DNA of 64,000 bases, taken from contig NZ_JACTOJ010000007.1 in NCBI RefSeq assembly GCF_032335695.1, positions 62,001 to 126,000 of the forward strand, given 5' to 3'. Shown piece by piece: positions 8,225-15,627 of the stretch. Each line of letters starts with the position of its first letter. Position 1 is the first letter of the stretch. Under the pieces are notes generated by a model, which was not told the origin of the DNA, did not search any database, and was given only the letters and a program-made list of their open reading frames with translations. The stretch comes from JACTOJ01 sp032335695 (lineage in GTDB: Bacteria; Bacillota; Clostridia; Clostridiales; Clostridiaceae). Both the position numbers and the translations under genes were made by a program.

Positions 8225-9637
8225 ATGGATTTTAGATTAGAAAGCGATTCTATTGGTACAAAACAAGTTCCGAAAAATGCCTATTATGGTGTTCAAAGTT
8301 TAAGAGGTTCCGAAAACTTTAATATCACGGGGCTTAGATTGCATAAAGATTTTATCATAAGCCTTGCCCAGATAAAAAAAGCTGCTGCCATGGCTAACGG
8401 AAATGCTGGAATTCTAAAAAAGGAACTTCAATTAGCTATTATGCAAGCTTGCGATGATATTATAAATGGTAAATTGCATGAAGAATTTATTATAGATCCC
8501 ATTCAAGGTGGTGCAGGAACTTCTGCAAACATGAATGCTAATGAAGTAATTGCCAACAGAGCAATAGAATTGCTAAATGGTAATAAAGGAGATTATTCAA
8601 TAGTACATCCCAACGATCATGTAAATATGTGTCAGTCTACGAACGATGTTATACCTACCGCCGGTAAAATCACCCTGCTAAAATTGCTTCCTAGAGCAAT
8701 AAACAAGCTTAACGAGCTATGTACTGCTTTAAAATGTAAAGCTCTAGAATTCAATGATGTTATAAAAATGGGAAGAACTCAAATGCAAGATGCAGTTCCA
8801 ATAAGACTAGGTCAAGAATTTAACGCTTACTATTCAGTTATAAAAAGAGATATCTTAAGATTGGAAAAAATTCAAGAGGAGCTAAGAAGCATTAATATTG
8901 GAGGTACTGCTATAGGCACCTGCATAAATGCTGATGAACAATATTTAAAAAATATAGTTCCGATTTTGAATTCCATAACTAATTTGTCTCTTACACGATC
9001 AGAGGATTTAATAGATTCTACACAAAATTTAGATTGTTTTGTGGCAGTATCTTCAACCATTAAAACTTGTGCAGTTAACCTTTCTAAAATAGCAAATGAT
9101 TTAAGATTGATGTCATCAGGTCCTAGAACAGGTTTTAGCGAAATAAATTTACCTGCAAGACAAAATGGTTCTTCCATAATGCCTGGAAAAGTGAATCCTG
9201 TAATTGCTGAAGTGATAAATCAAATTTCCTTTAATATCATTGGAAATGATATGACTATAACTATGGCTGCAGAGGCTGGACAACTTGAACTAAACGCCTT
9301 TGAACCTATAATATTTTATAAACTTTTTGAATCCATAGAAACTCTTACTAATGGAATAAACACCTTTATCGATAATTGTGTATCCGGCATAACTGCAAAC
9401 AAAGAAAGATGTCAGCAATTAGTTGATAACAGTGTAGGCGTAGTCACAGCTATCTGCCCATATATAGGCTATAAAAAAGCGGCTCAAATAGCTAAAACTG
9501 CAATAAAAAGCGGAAAACCTGTAAAGAAAATAGTGCTGGATGAAGGCATATTGAAAGAAAATGAAATTGATGAAATACTTGATCCTGTCAGCATGACAGA
9601 GCCTAAAAAGAAATCCAAACACCTTATTACCCAATAG
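8225..9637 (+). CDS. aspA: Aspartate ammonia-lyase (aspartase)
   Basis: The enzyme reversibly converts L-aspartate to fumarate and ammonia in the cytoplasm. The 470-residue length and the whole pattern fit the fumarase/aspartase superfamily. The substrate loop signature GSSIMPGKVNP lies near residues 317-327, with GGAGTSANMNANEV near 99 and HPNDHVNMCQSTNDV near 131. The closely related class II fumarase is the main alternative; the overall length and the KKAAQIAKTAIKSGKPVKKIV tail favour aspartase. The start ATG 8225 follows GAAGGGATT. It is monocistronic, with a palindrome in the leader and a terminator after the stop. Confidence 0.88.
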   Translation: MDFRLESDSIGTKQVPKNAYYGVQSLRGSENFNITGLRLHKDFIISLAQIKKAAAMANGNAGILKKELQLAIMQACDDIINGKLHEEFIIDPIQGGAGTSANMNANEVIANRAIELLNGNKGDYSIVHPNDHVNMCQSTNDVIPTAGKITLLKLLPRAINKLNELCTALKCKALEFNDVIKMGRTQMQDAVPIRLGQEFNAYYSVIKRDILRLEKIQEELRSINIGGTAIGTCINADEQYLKNIVPILNSITNLSLTRSEDLIDSTQNLDCFVAVSSTIKTCAVNLSKIANDLRLMSSGPRTGFSEINLPARQNGSSIMPGKVNPVIAEVINQISFNIIGNDMTITMAAEAGQLELNAFEPIIFYKLFESIETLTNGINTFIDNCVSGITANKERCQQLVDNSVGVVTAICPYIGYKKAAQIAKTAIKSGKPVKKIVLDEGILKENEIDEILDPVSMTEPKKKSKHLITQ

Positions 9638-9642
9638 TAAGT

Positions 9643-9683
9643 AACAAAAAAGTAGAGAAGCAATAAATTCCCTACTTTTTTAT
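9643..9683. terminator. Intrinsic terminator of aspA
   Basis: AAAAAGTAG and CTACTTTTT form a stem with an A-rich upstream arm and a T-rich downstream arm, about eight bases after the aspA stop. Confidence 0.8.
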
Positions 9684-9739
9684 TATATGTGTATATTGTT
9701 ATACTCGGTTCTAAAATTATTTATGAAAATTTTAATTTA

Positions 9740-10036
9740 GGTTCTGTTTTAAATCAGTGTTGATTTTTACACTGATTTAAAACTTCCTTCAGTTCGGTAG
9801 GCTATGTTTTAAAATGTTGATATTATCGTTTGAGTTCTAGGAACTCTTAGGGATTGCGACTTATAATTGGCGTAATTTTGCCCAGGACGGGCAAAGCAAT
9901 TTTAGCGCCACGGAGGGCGCATTAAAATTGGTAGTCAATTATAACAAAGCAGCCCTTAGAGTTCATCCCATGGGTTCTGAAAGAAACCATGCCATTACGA
10001 AAAATGCCTTTATCAACATTCTTTTAAAACATAGCC
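9740..10036. repeat. Full-length palindromic repeat element (MITE-like), about 300 bp
   Basis: This is the longest copy of the dispersed family. A left arm (9740-9799) forms its own hairpin with TTTTAAATCAGTG and CACTGATTTAAAA. The main element (9800-10036) begins with GGCTATGTTTTAAAA and ends with TTTTAAAACATAGCC as terminal inverted repeats, with ATGTTGATA / TATCAACAT just inside. Further in, AACTCTTAGGG and its near complement CCCTTAGAGTT pair again, and the centre (9861-9944) folds into a branched structure. No open reading frame or transposase is present. The right end touches the stop codon of the gene at 10037. Confidence 0.8.
9861..9944 (+). other. Predicted three-way junction in the repeat core
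   Basis: An outer stem pairs TTATAATTGGC (9861-9871) with GTCAATTATAA (9934-9944). Inside it, hairpin 1 is TTTGCCC-loop AGGAC-GGGCAAA (9877-9895). Hairpin 2 is CAATTTTA/TAAAATTG, continued by GCGCC-loop ACGGAG-GGCGC (9897-9930). On the + strand both loops expose GGA. Transcription of the element is unknown. Confidence 0.55.
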
Positions 10037-10453
10037 TTAATTTAATTTACTCCAGTTCCATCCGCCATTTCTATCTGCTCTTCTAGCCTTTACTTCACGA
10101 TTTATGCTTACAAACACAATACTCCATGATACGGAAATCACGCATTGCACTAGGTAAATAACAGCTATTATATTTTTTGTTCTAGCTTCCTGAGCTTTTA
10201 ATACTTCAATGCTTGACTGACTTAAAGAAGATCCTTCTTCCTTAATATAATTTATTATACTGGCTAAATCCGTTCCTTCTCCAATCATAGCAGCAGCTGC
10301 AAGCAAAGCCAGTGCCCCAATTATAACTACAAAGTAGGTTTTAGCAGGATTATCGCTTTCTTTAAAATCCATAAAAACATTTTTTATAAAAAAACCTACA
10401 TAAAAAATCAATAGTATAACTCCTATTATTTTTGTTAAAGTAGCAAGTAGCAT
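10037..10453 (-). CDS. Small integral membrane protein of unknown function
   Basis: The 138-residue protein has three strongly hydrophobic segments, at about residues 5-25, 41-60 and 95-115. A polar, Ser/Glu-rich loop (about 62-92) separates the second and third. The C-terminal tail is basic (REVKARRADRNGG). No conserved catalytic motif is recognised. The start ATG 10453 follows AAAGGGGG. The stop codon directly abuts the right end of the repeat element at 10036. Confidence 0.6.
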   Translation of the reverse strand: MLLATLTKIIGVILLIFYVGFFIKNVFMDFKESDNPAKTYFVVIIGALALLAAAAMIGEGTDLASIINYIKEEGSSLSQSSIEVLKAQEARTKNIIAVIYLVQCVISVSWSIVFVSINREVKARRADRNGGWNWSKLN

Positions 10454-10537
10454 AAAAATCCCCCTTTTAAATGCTTAATCATGTACGCATACCATAATAT
10501 TTTACACCATTTTTTGTCAAAAAACTATAGTAAATTT

Positions 10538-10999
10538 TTATTTAGAGAATGTGATAGCCAGTTGTATTTTACTTCTATCTACAGAAAGCACTACTATGCT
10601 GTGATTTATAGTTAAAATATATTCTATAAACTCCTTCATGGTTTCTTCAAATATATAAATAGTTTGTTGAGATTTATCTATTATCGCATAGCTTGAAAAT
10701 ATTTTTTTAATCGTAAGGTTATCCCATGGCTTCAAAGCATAGTTATTGTTTTTCAGCCCTATGGTGTAGGTTTTATTTTCAAGCATTTTATCTAGCTTAT
10801 CTGCATTTGCTCTATAATTATCTCTTTCTGATACTAGTTTATCTAGTTGCTGACTGGTTTGCTCAATTATTATTTTTTCCTTTTCTATTTGAAGCTTCAA
10901 ATTTTTAATATCTGCCTCTGTAGATTTCAACTTGTTTTTCTTAAGCTTCAGATATAATTTACTTAAAAACTTGAAGTTTACAAAATAATTTTTATTCAT
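10538..10999 (-). CDS. Coiled-coil protein of unknown function
   Basis: The 153-residue protein has a basic N-terminus. A predicted coiled coil follows at about residues 25-75 (heptads in ADIKNLKLQIEKEKIIIEQTSQQLDKLV). After it comes a beta-rich C-terminal domain of about 75 residues ending in QLAITFSK. No signal peptide or known domain is recognised. AAGGAGAAG precedes ATG 10999. It is divergent from another small coiled-coil gene at 11073, so the two may share a regulatory gap. Confidence 0.6.
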   Translation of the reverse strand: MNKNYFVNFKFLSKLYLKLKKNKLKSTEADIKNLKLQIEKEKIIIEQTSQQLDKLVSERDNYRANADKLDKMLENKTYTIGLKNNNYALKPWDNLTIKKIFSSYAIIDKSQQTIYIFEETMKEFIEYILTINHSIVVLSVDRSKIQLAITFSK

Positions 11000-11072
11000 A
11001 TTAACTTCTCCTTGCTTTTGCTCTTTATAAAATATGCATTATGTTTTAATATATATTAAAGAGGTGATTTTT

Positions 11073-11384
11073 TTGAAGCAATTAATATTAGATACCATTA
11101 TAAAGTTCTTCAAGCATACTAAATATTTTGCTCTTCAGTCTAGAAATAGCTTTAAATTTCAAGGAAATAAAAATGAAGTTATAAAAGTTATGCTGGACTC
11201 TTTGATTGAAAGCAAAGTTCAAGAAAAAGCTTCACTTCTTTCAGAACTAAAAAGCATCAAACAGCAATCTTCAACACTTGAAAATGATTTGAACAACCTA
11301 AAAGAAGAAAACCAAATTTATATAAAAAAATTTAATGGTCTAAAAGCTTTCCAAGATTTTTTAATAAATAATATGCCACGCTAA
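11073..11384 (+). CDS. Small coiled-coil protein of unknown function
   Basis: The 103-residue protein starts at TTG 11073, chosen because GAGGTG at 11061-11066 is correctly placed; an upstream ATG at 11034 has no such site. Residues about 45-90 form a heptad pattern (EKASLLSELKSIKQQSSTLE). The N-terminus is basic and aromatic with no signal peptide. It resembles the divergent neighbour in layout (basic N-terminus then coiled coil), but not clearly in sequence. Confidence 0.55.
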   Translation: MKQLILDTIIKFFKHTKYFALQSRNSFKFQGNKNEVIKVMLDSLIESKVQEKASLLSELKSIKQQSSTLENDLNNLKEENQIYIKKFNGLKAFQDFLINNMPR

Positions 11385-11579
11385 TAATTTAAATATTTTC
11401 CCTCTATCTTCTTTCATATCCTCTTAAATTTAACCTCATATAAATTATACGATAATGAATTTCAAAAGTATATTTCTAATCCAATTTTAATCTTTCGCTA
11501 ATTTACCTCTAATACAAAGCTTATATACTAAAAACATAGTTTTAAAAGAATTAATGAGGATTTTAAAGGAGGATTTAAA

Positions 11580-12053
11580 ATGTCAACTATGTTAGAGAGT
11601 ATTGATGAATTGAGAAAAAGAACAAATGTAAGCTACGAAGATGCTAAGGAAGCATTAGAAAAATCCAATGGTGATATTGTGGAAGCTATAGTTTATTTAG
11701 AAAAACAAAATAAAATTAAAAATCCACAAGAAACAACAAAGGATTATTCACTCTGGACCTCTATCAAAGGTATAATTACTAAAGGCAATACCACCAAATT
11801 CATAATAAAGAAAAAGGAAGATATAAGGCTTAATATATCTGTAACTTTAGCAGTTATACTTGCAATAATAGCTCCACATGCCGCAGTATTGTCTATTCTA
11901 CTTGCTTTCATTACTGGTCATAAAATAAGATTTCAAGGCAAAGAAAATGAATATGAGAAGCTCAACAAATCCTTAACTAAAATATCAGATAGCATAAGCA
12001 GCACAGGAAAAGATTTAGTTAATTATGCAGTTAATAGTGAATCTATAAAATAA
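11580..12053 (+). CDS. DUF4342 protein with N-terminal UBA/TS-N-like domain
   Basis: The 157-residue protein begins with a UBA/TS-N-type helical domain at residues 1-45 (IDELRKRTNVSYEDAKEALE, GDIVEAIVYLEK). This is the fold used by elongation factor Ts to contact its partner. Residues about 62-120 match DUF4342: a KGNTTKFIIKKKEDIRLNIS strand region, then a hydrophobic hairpin VTLAVILAIIAPHAAVLSIL likely in the membrane. A polar C-terminal tail follows. The molecular function is unknown. AAAGGAGGA precedes ATG 11580. A hairpin at 12085-12130 separates it from the two-component system. Confidence 0.75.
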   Translation: MSTMLESIDELRKRTNVSYEDAKEALEKSNGDIVEAIVYLEKQNKIKNPQETTKDYSLWTSIKGIITKGNTTKFIIKKKEDIRLNISVTLAVILAIIAPHAAVLSILLAFITGHKIRFQGKENEYEKLNKSLTKISDSISSTGKDLVNYAVNSESIK

Positions 12054-12084
12054 TCCGCGGTTTTAAAAAATAGTGTATAATTTA

Positions 12085-12131
12085 AATAAGCAGCTTTATA
12101 TATTTTATTTTCATATATAGCTGCTTATTAT
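12085..12131. terminator. Long inverted repeat between the DUF4342 gene and the two-component operon
   Basis: AATAAGCAGCT near 12085-12095 pairs with AGCTGCTTATT near 12119-12129, with additional TATATA pairing inside. There is only a weak T tract. It may be a terminator, or a leader hairpin of the response-regulator gene that begins 23 bases later. Confidence 0.5.
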
Positions 12132-12153
12132 ATGTTTATAAGAGGTAATTTAT

Positions 12154-12843
12154 ATGAGCAGTGAAAAAATTCTTATTATTGAAGATGAAATAAATATAGC
12201 TAGATTTGTTGAACTGGAGCTAAAGCATGAAGGCTATATTGTTGAAAAAGCTTTTGATGGAAGAGAAGGGCTTAGCATGGCTGAGGCAAATGATTATGAC
12301 TTAATTATTTTAGATATAATGCTTCCTTTATTGAATGGAATCGAAGTTTTAAGAAGGTTAAGGCAAAGCTCTCAGGTTTCAGTCATTATGCTCACTGCTA
12401 AAGATGATATTATGGATAAAGTTATGGGACTGGATAATGGTGCTGATGACTATGTTACAAAGCCCTTTGCCATAGAAGAATTACTTGCTAGAATAAGAGC
12501 GTCCTTAAGGAAAAATAGCAAAACATCAGGTCTCTCAAAAAAATTAAAAATAGAAAATTTATGCCTAGATCTCGATAAATATGTGGTAACCTATGATGAT
12601 AATATAATAGATCTTACAAAGAGAGAATTTGACCTCCTATGCTACATGATGAATAATAAAAACATAGTACTAACTAGAGAAAAAATTCTTGAGTCCGTAT
12701 GGGAGTTTGATTACATGGGTGACACTAATGTGGTAGATGTATATATACGTTATCTTAGGAGCAAAATCGATGATAAGTATTCAAAAAAGTTTATTTACAC
12801 TGTAAGAGGGGTAGGTTATATGGTTAAAGATGAAAAAATATAA
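12154..12843 (+). CDS. OmpR/PhoB-family response regulator
   Basis: The 229-residue protein has an N-terminal receiver domain (residues 4-115). The acidic pocket is in IIEDE, the phosphoacceptor Asp in LIILDIMLP, the Thr in VIMLTAKDD and the Lys in YVTKPF. The C-terminal winged helix (about 130-227) contains LTKREFDLLCYMMNN and the recognition stretch VVDVYIRYLRSKI. It is phosphorylated by its partner kinase and binds DNA as a dimer. AGAGGTAA precedes ATG 12154. It overlaps the kinase gene by 14 bases, so the two are translationally coupled. The stimulus is not evident. Confidence 0.93.
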   Translation: MSSEKILIIEDEINIARFVELELKHEGYIVEKAFDGREGLSMAEANDYDLIILDIMLPLLNGIEVLRRLRQSSQVSVIMLTAKDDIMDKVMGLDNGADDYVTKPFAIEELLARIRASLRKNSKTSGLSKKLKIENLCLDLDKYVVTYDDNIIDLTKREFDLLCYMMNNKNIVLTREKILESVWEFDYMGDTNVVDVYIRYLRSKIDDKYSKKFIYTVRGVGYMVKDEKI

Positions 12844-14068
12844 TAATGCATTTAAATTTATTAAGTATTCTATAGTATATATATTTAAATTCTCTTGGCT
12901 TTCAATAGTTTTTATCCCTAAGCTGTTAATAAAGTTTTTTAAATATATAAGTAAGAAACTTCACTTTTCCATAACCTTTAAGATAACAACTTTTTATGCC
13001 TTAATATTTGCTTTATTTATATTAATTTCAAACATTATTATGGTATCTGGTTTCTATTTTTCTATTTGGAGAAACGTAGCCAGCTCTACTGCAAAAAACG
13101 GATATCTATATGTTAAATTTACATCTGAAACCATAGAGATCAATCATTATTCATTTATTCTATTTTTGGTAATCCTCTGTGCAGACTTATTGTTTTTAAT
13201 TCTTATTTTATTACTAGGTTCAAAGCTAAGCAAAAAGTTGCTTTTGCCAGTAAAAAAAATGGATGAGGCTGTAAAGAAAATTTCCGGTGAAAATTTAAAC
13301 ACCAGATTGGATATAAGCGGTTCAAAAGATGAACTCAAAGACTTAGCTCAAACCTTCAACGAAATGTTGGATAGAATACAAAGCACCTACGAGAGTCAAA
13401 CTCAATTTGTCTCAGACGCCTCCCATGAGCTGCGCACTCCTATATCCGTAATACAAGGCTATGCTAATCTATTAGATAGATGGGGAAAAAATGATAAAGA
13501 AATTTTAGAAGAAGCTATAGCTTCCATAAAGTGTGAAGCTGAAGACATGAAAGACTTAGTTGAAAAACTATTATTTCTGGCTAGAAGCGATAAAAATACT
13601 CAAAAAATTGAAAAGAGTAAATTTTTATTTTCAGATGTTATAGATGAAGTGTTTAAAGCTACACTCTTAATTGATGAAAAGCACTCTATCTTAATGAATC
13701 GCAATGATAAAGTATTTTTTTATGGCGACAGACAACTTATTAAGGAAGCACTAAGAGTTTTCATAGATAATAGTGTTAAATATACTACTGATGGCGGAAT
13801 TATTGAAATAAATTCCTACAATATAGATAATGAGATCAATATTGAAATCAGAGATACTGGCATAGGTATCTCAAAGGAAGACTTATCCCATGTTTTTGAT
13901 AGATTTTATAGAGCTGATAAATCAAGAACAAGAAATACAGGTGGCACCGGCTTAGGTTTGTCCATAGCTAAATGGATTATTGATAAACATAACGGACACA
14001 TAAAACTTGAAAGCCAAATTGGTAAAGGCACAAAAGTAACTATAATATTAAGTGCTGCTTTAAATTAA
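12830..14068 (+). CDS. Sensor histidine kinase
   Basis: The 412-residue kinase has two membrane helices (about residues 46-70 and 102-130) around a short external loop of about 30 residues. A HAMP linker comes next (about 131-183), then the HisKA box FVSDASHELRTPISVIQGY with the phosphorylated His. The ATPase domain contains VFIDNSVKYT (N box), IEIRDTGIGI (G1), DRFYRADKSR (F box) and GGTGLGLSIA (G2). The N-terminal about 45 residues are an unusual, basic, aromatic cytoplasmic extension. The small external loop suggests sensing at or in the membrane. Its frame overlaps the response regulator's 3' end. Confidence 0.92.
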   Translation: MKKYNNAFKFIKYSIVYIFKFSWLSIVFIPKLLIKFFKYISKKLHFSITFKITTFYALIFALFILISNIIMVSGFYFSIWRNVASSTAKNGYLYVKFTSETIEINHYSFILFLVILCADLLFLILILLLGSKLSKKLLLPVKKMDEAVKKISGENLNTRLDISGSKDELKDLAQTFNEMLDRIQSTYESQTQFVSDASHELRTPISVIQGYANLLDRWGKNDKEILEEAIASIKCEAEDMKDLVEKLLFLARSDKNTQKIEKSKFLFSDVIDEVFKATLLIDEKHSILMNRNDKVFFYGDRQLIKEALRVFIDNSVKYTTDGGIIEINSYNIDNEINIEIRDTGIGISKEDLSHVFDRFYRADKSRTRNTGGTGLGLSIAKWIIDKHNGHIKLESQIGKGTKVTIILSAALN

Positions 14069-14104
14069 TATTAATTTTCAATACCACTTAAAGCAGCATC
14101 CTTT

Positions 14105-15355
14105 TTACCCCTCAGCATACAAGGATATGCCAAACATCTTCTCTAGATTGTTTATGAATTCTCTCTCATTCTTTATTTGTTTTTTAGTATACTTTCCATC
14201 TTCAGTAACAATTATATAGTTATCTGTAAGAGAGACTCTTCCGTTTTTTCTTTCAATGGAACAAAGTCTGTTTTTTCTGAACCTGGATTCTGGTGATGTA
14301 GCGAAATACTCATATTTTTCTCTAAATTCCTCTAAGTCTCTTTCTTCAAGGTTAAATATATATCTAACAGAGTAATCCGCATTATTTATAGATTTTAACA
14401 ATTTATAGGAGTCCTCTCCTGCTTTCACTATCTTAAAATATCCTTTGTCATCTTCCTGTACTTCATCAGCCACCAATTTTATTGGTTCAAAGAAATTATC
14501 TCCAAACCCTACATCCACAAGCCAATCTTGATTATCTATGTTTACCATAATTAAAACATGATCATGCTCACTTCCTGTATCTGTAACTTTAGCTGCTATA
14601 TACTTTGCATTAAATCCAAGCTTTTTAAGAAGATGCAGAAATAATCCATTAATTTCGTAGCATACTCCCCCTCGTCTTTGAATAACAACCTTATTCCACA
14701 TTTCATTTACGTCAAATTCAATTTTTCTATTGTAAAACATACTTAAATTCTCAAAAGGTACATTTAAAAGATGCTGTATTTGAAGCTTTCTAAGCGTAAA
14801 TATATCACAATCTACAGATCCTTCATAATTTATTCTCTCCAAATATTTCTTTATAAAAGTGTCATCATCTAAGGTAGAAATGGAATCCTCTCTTTTTATT
14901 TCAGGTAGTTCTTTATATTCATCCTTCTTCCATTTCTCTACCCAGTTTCCCCTATTCTCTCTGTTTGCCTCTATGCACCCCTTGATTCTTTTTAATAATA
15001 TATCTTGATTATAGCCGCTTTCATTCTCAGATATTTGTTTAATACCCTCATATAAAATTTCTTTTATGTTTTCTAGTTCCTTAATTCTATTATCCGCAGC
15101 TATTAGTTGTATCTGTAAATCTCTCTTATGCTTGTCTTCTTTTGTAGCATTTGTATCTAACAGCTCTTTTATTCTCTTTAAAGGCACTTCCATTTCTTTT
15201 AATATAAGCAGCTGTTCTAGCTTCAATAAATTTTCTTCGCTATAATCTCTATATCCGTTTTCGTCTCTTTCAGGCACTATAACTCCATACTCTTCATAAA
15301 TCTTTAATGCTTTGCTGGAAACCCCCATCTCTTTACAAACACGCTTAGTATTCAT
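14105..15355 (-). CDS. MerR-family regulator fused to an arylamine N-acetyltransferase domain
   Basis: This is an unusual 416-residue fusion. Residues 1-68 are a MerR winged helix (RVCKEMGVSSKALKIYEEYG, then YRDYSEENLLKLEQLLILKE). Residues about 72-110 form the dimerisation coiled coil. From about residue 160 the protein is an arylamine N-acetyltransferase (NAT). The catalytic triad is visible as Cys232 in RRGGVCYEING, His266 in EHDHVLIMV and Asp281 in WLVDVGFGD, with HLLNVPFENLSM before it. NAT enzymes transfer acetyl from acetyl-CoA to arylamines or hydrazines. A complete triad suggests the domain is active, or binds such ligands for the regulator. The start ATG 15355 follows AGAGGTG; an upstream ATG at 15391 lacks a site. 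It has its own MerR-type promoter. Confidence 0.9.
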   Translation of the reverse strand: MNTKRVCKEMGVSSKALKIYEEYGVIVPERDENGYRDYSEENLLKLEQLLILKEMEVPLKRIKELLDTNATKEDKHKRDLQIQLIAADNRIKELENIKEILYEGIKQISENESGYNQDILLKRIKGCIEANRENRGNWVEKWKKDEYKELPEIKREDSISTLDDDTFIKKYLERINYEGSVDCDIFTLRKLQIQHLLNVPFENLSMFYNRKIEFDVNEMWNKVVIQRRGGVCYEINGLFLHLLKKLGFNAKYIAAKVTDTGSEHDHVLIMVNIDNQDWLVDVGFGDNFFEPIKLVADEVQEDDKGYFKIVKAGEDSYKLLKSINNADYSVRYIFNLEERDLEEFREKYEYFATSPESRFRKNRLCSIERKNGRVSLTDNYIIVTEDGKYTKKQIKNEREFINNLEKMFGISLYAEG

Positions 15356-15377
15356 TAGTATTTCACCTCTATAAAAT

Positions 15378-15394
15378 AAATTGTGCTGCAATTT
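15378..15394. promoter_or_regulatory. Palindrome in the leader of the MerR-NAT gene
   Basis: AAATTG-TGCTG-CAATTT is a perfect 6-5-6 inverted repeat, 23 bases upstream of the start codon and downstream of the promoter. It may be a second binding site or a leader hairpin. Confidence 0.4.
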
Positions 15395-15434
15395 ACATAT
15401 ATATTTAAATTAAATTTCTACAATTGTTTCTATA

Positions 15435-15465
15435 ATTATAAATTTTACCACAAAATTCGAAACAA
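15435..15465 (-). promoter_or_regulatory. MerR-type promoter with operator in the spacer
   Basis: Read on the minus strand, TTGTTT (-35, 15465-15460) and TATAAT (-10, 15440-15435) are separated by 19 bases. The overlong spacer contains the perfect palindrome AATTTT-N5-AAAATT (15441-15457). A 19-bp spacer carrying the dimer site is the hallmark of MerR-regulated promoters, so this gene probably controls itself. Confidence 0.65.
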
Positions 15466-15550
15466 CTCCAACTATGAAATAGTATAAATTATGACCTACT
15501 ATTGAAAATACTGTTTCTAAAATCCAAAGTATAGAAGCTAAAATTAATAT

Positions 15551-15588
15551 AAAAACCCATACCTATTTTCAATAAGTACGGGTTTTTA
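15551..15588. terminator. Intrinsic terminator
   Basis: AAAACCC and GGGTTTT form the base of a stem with an inner TAC/GTA pair and flanking A and T runs. It serves the minus-strand MBL-fold gene that ends at 15628. Confidence 0.65.
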
Positions 15589-15599
15589 ATCACCTTTAG

Positions 15600-15619
15600 G
15601 GCTATGCTAAAACATAGCC
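15600..15619. repeat. Minimal copy of the palindromic repeat
   Basis: GGCTATG and CATAGCC face each other across CTAAAA, forming a 20-base palindrome. These are just the two outer tips of the family, with everything between deleted. It is eight bases from the stop of the MBL-fold gene. Confidence 0.6.
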
Positions 15620-15627
15620 TTTCCAAT

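Noticed and set aside
9740..10036. Small gene or insertion sequence in the long repeat
   Set aside because: No open frame of useful length and no transposase motif occur; the structure is fully explained as nested inverted repeats.
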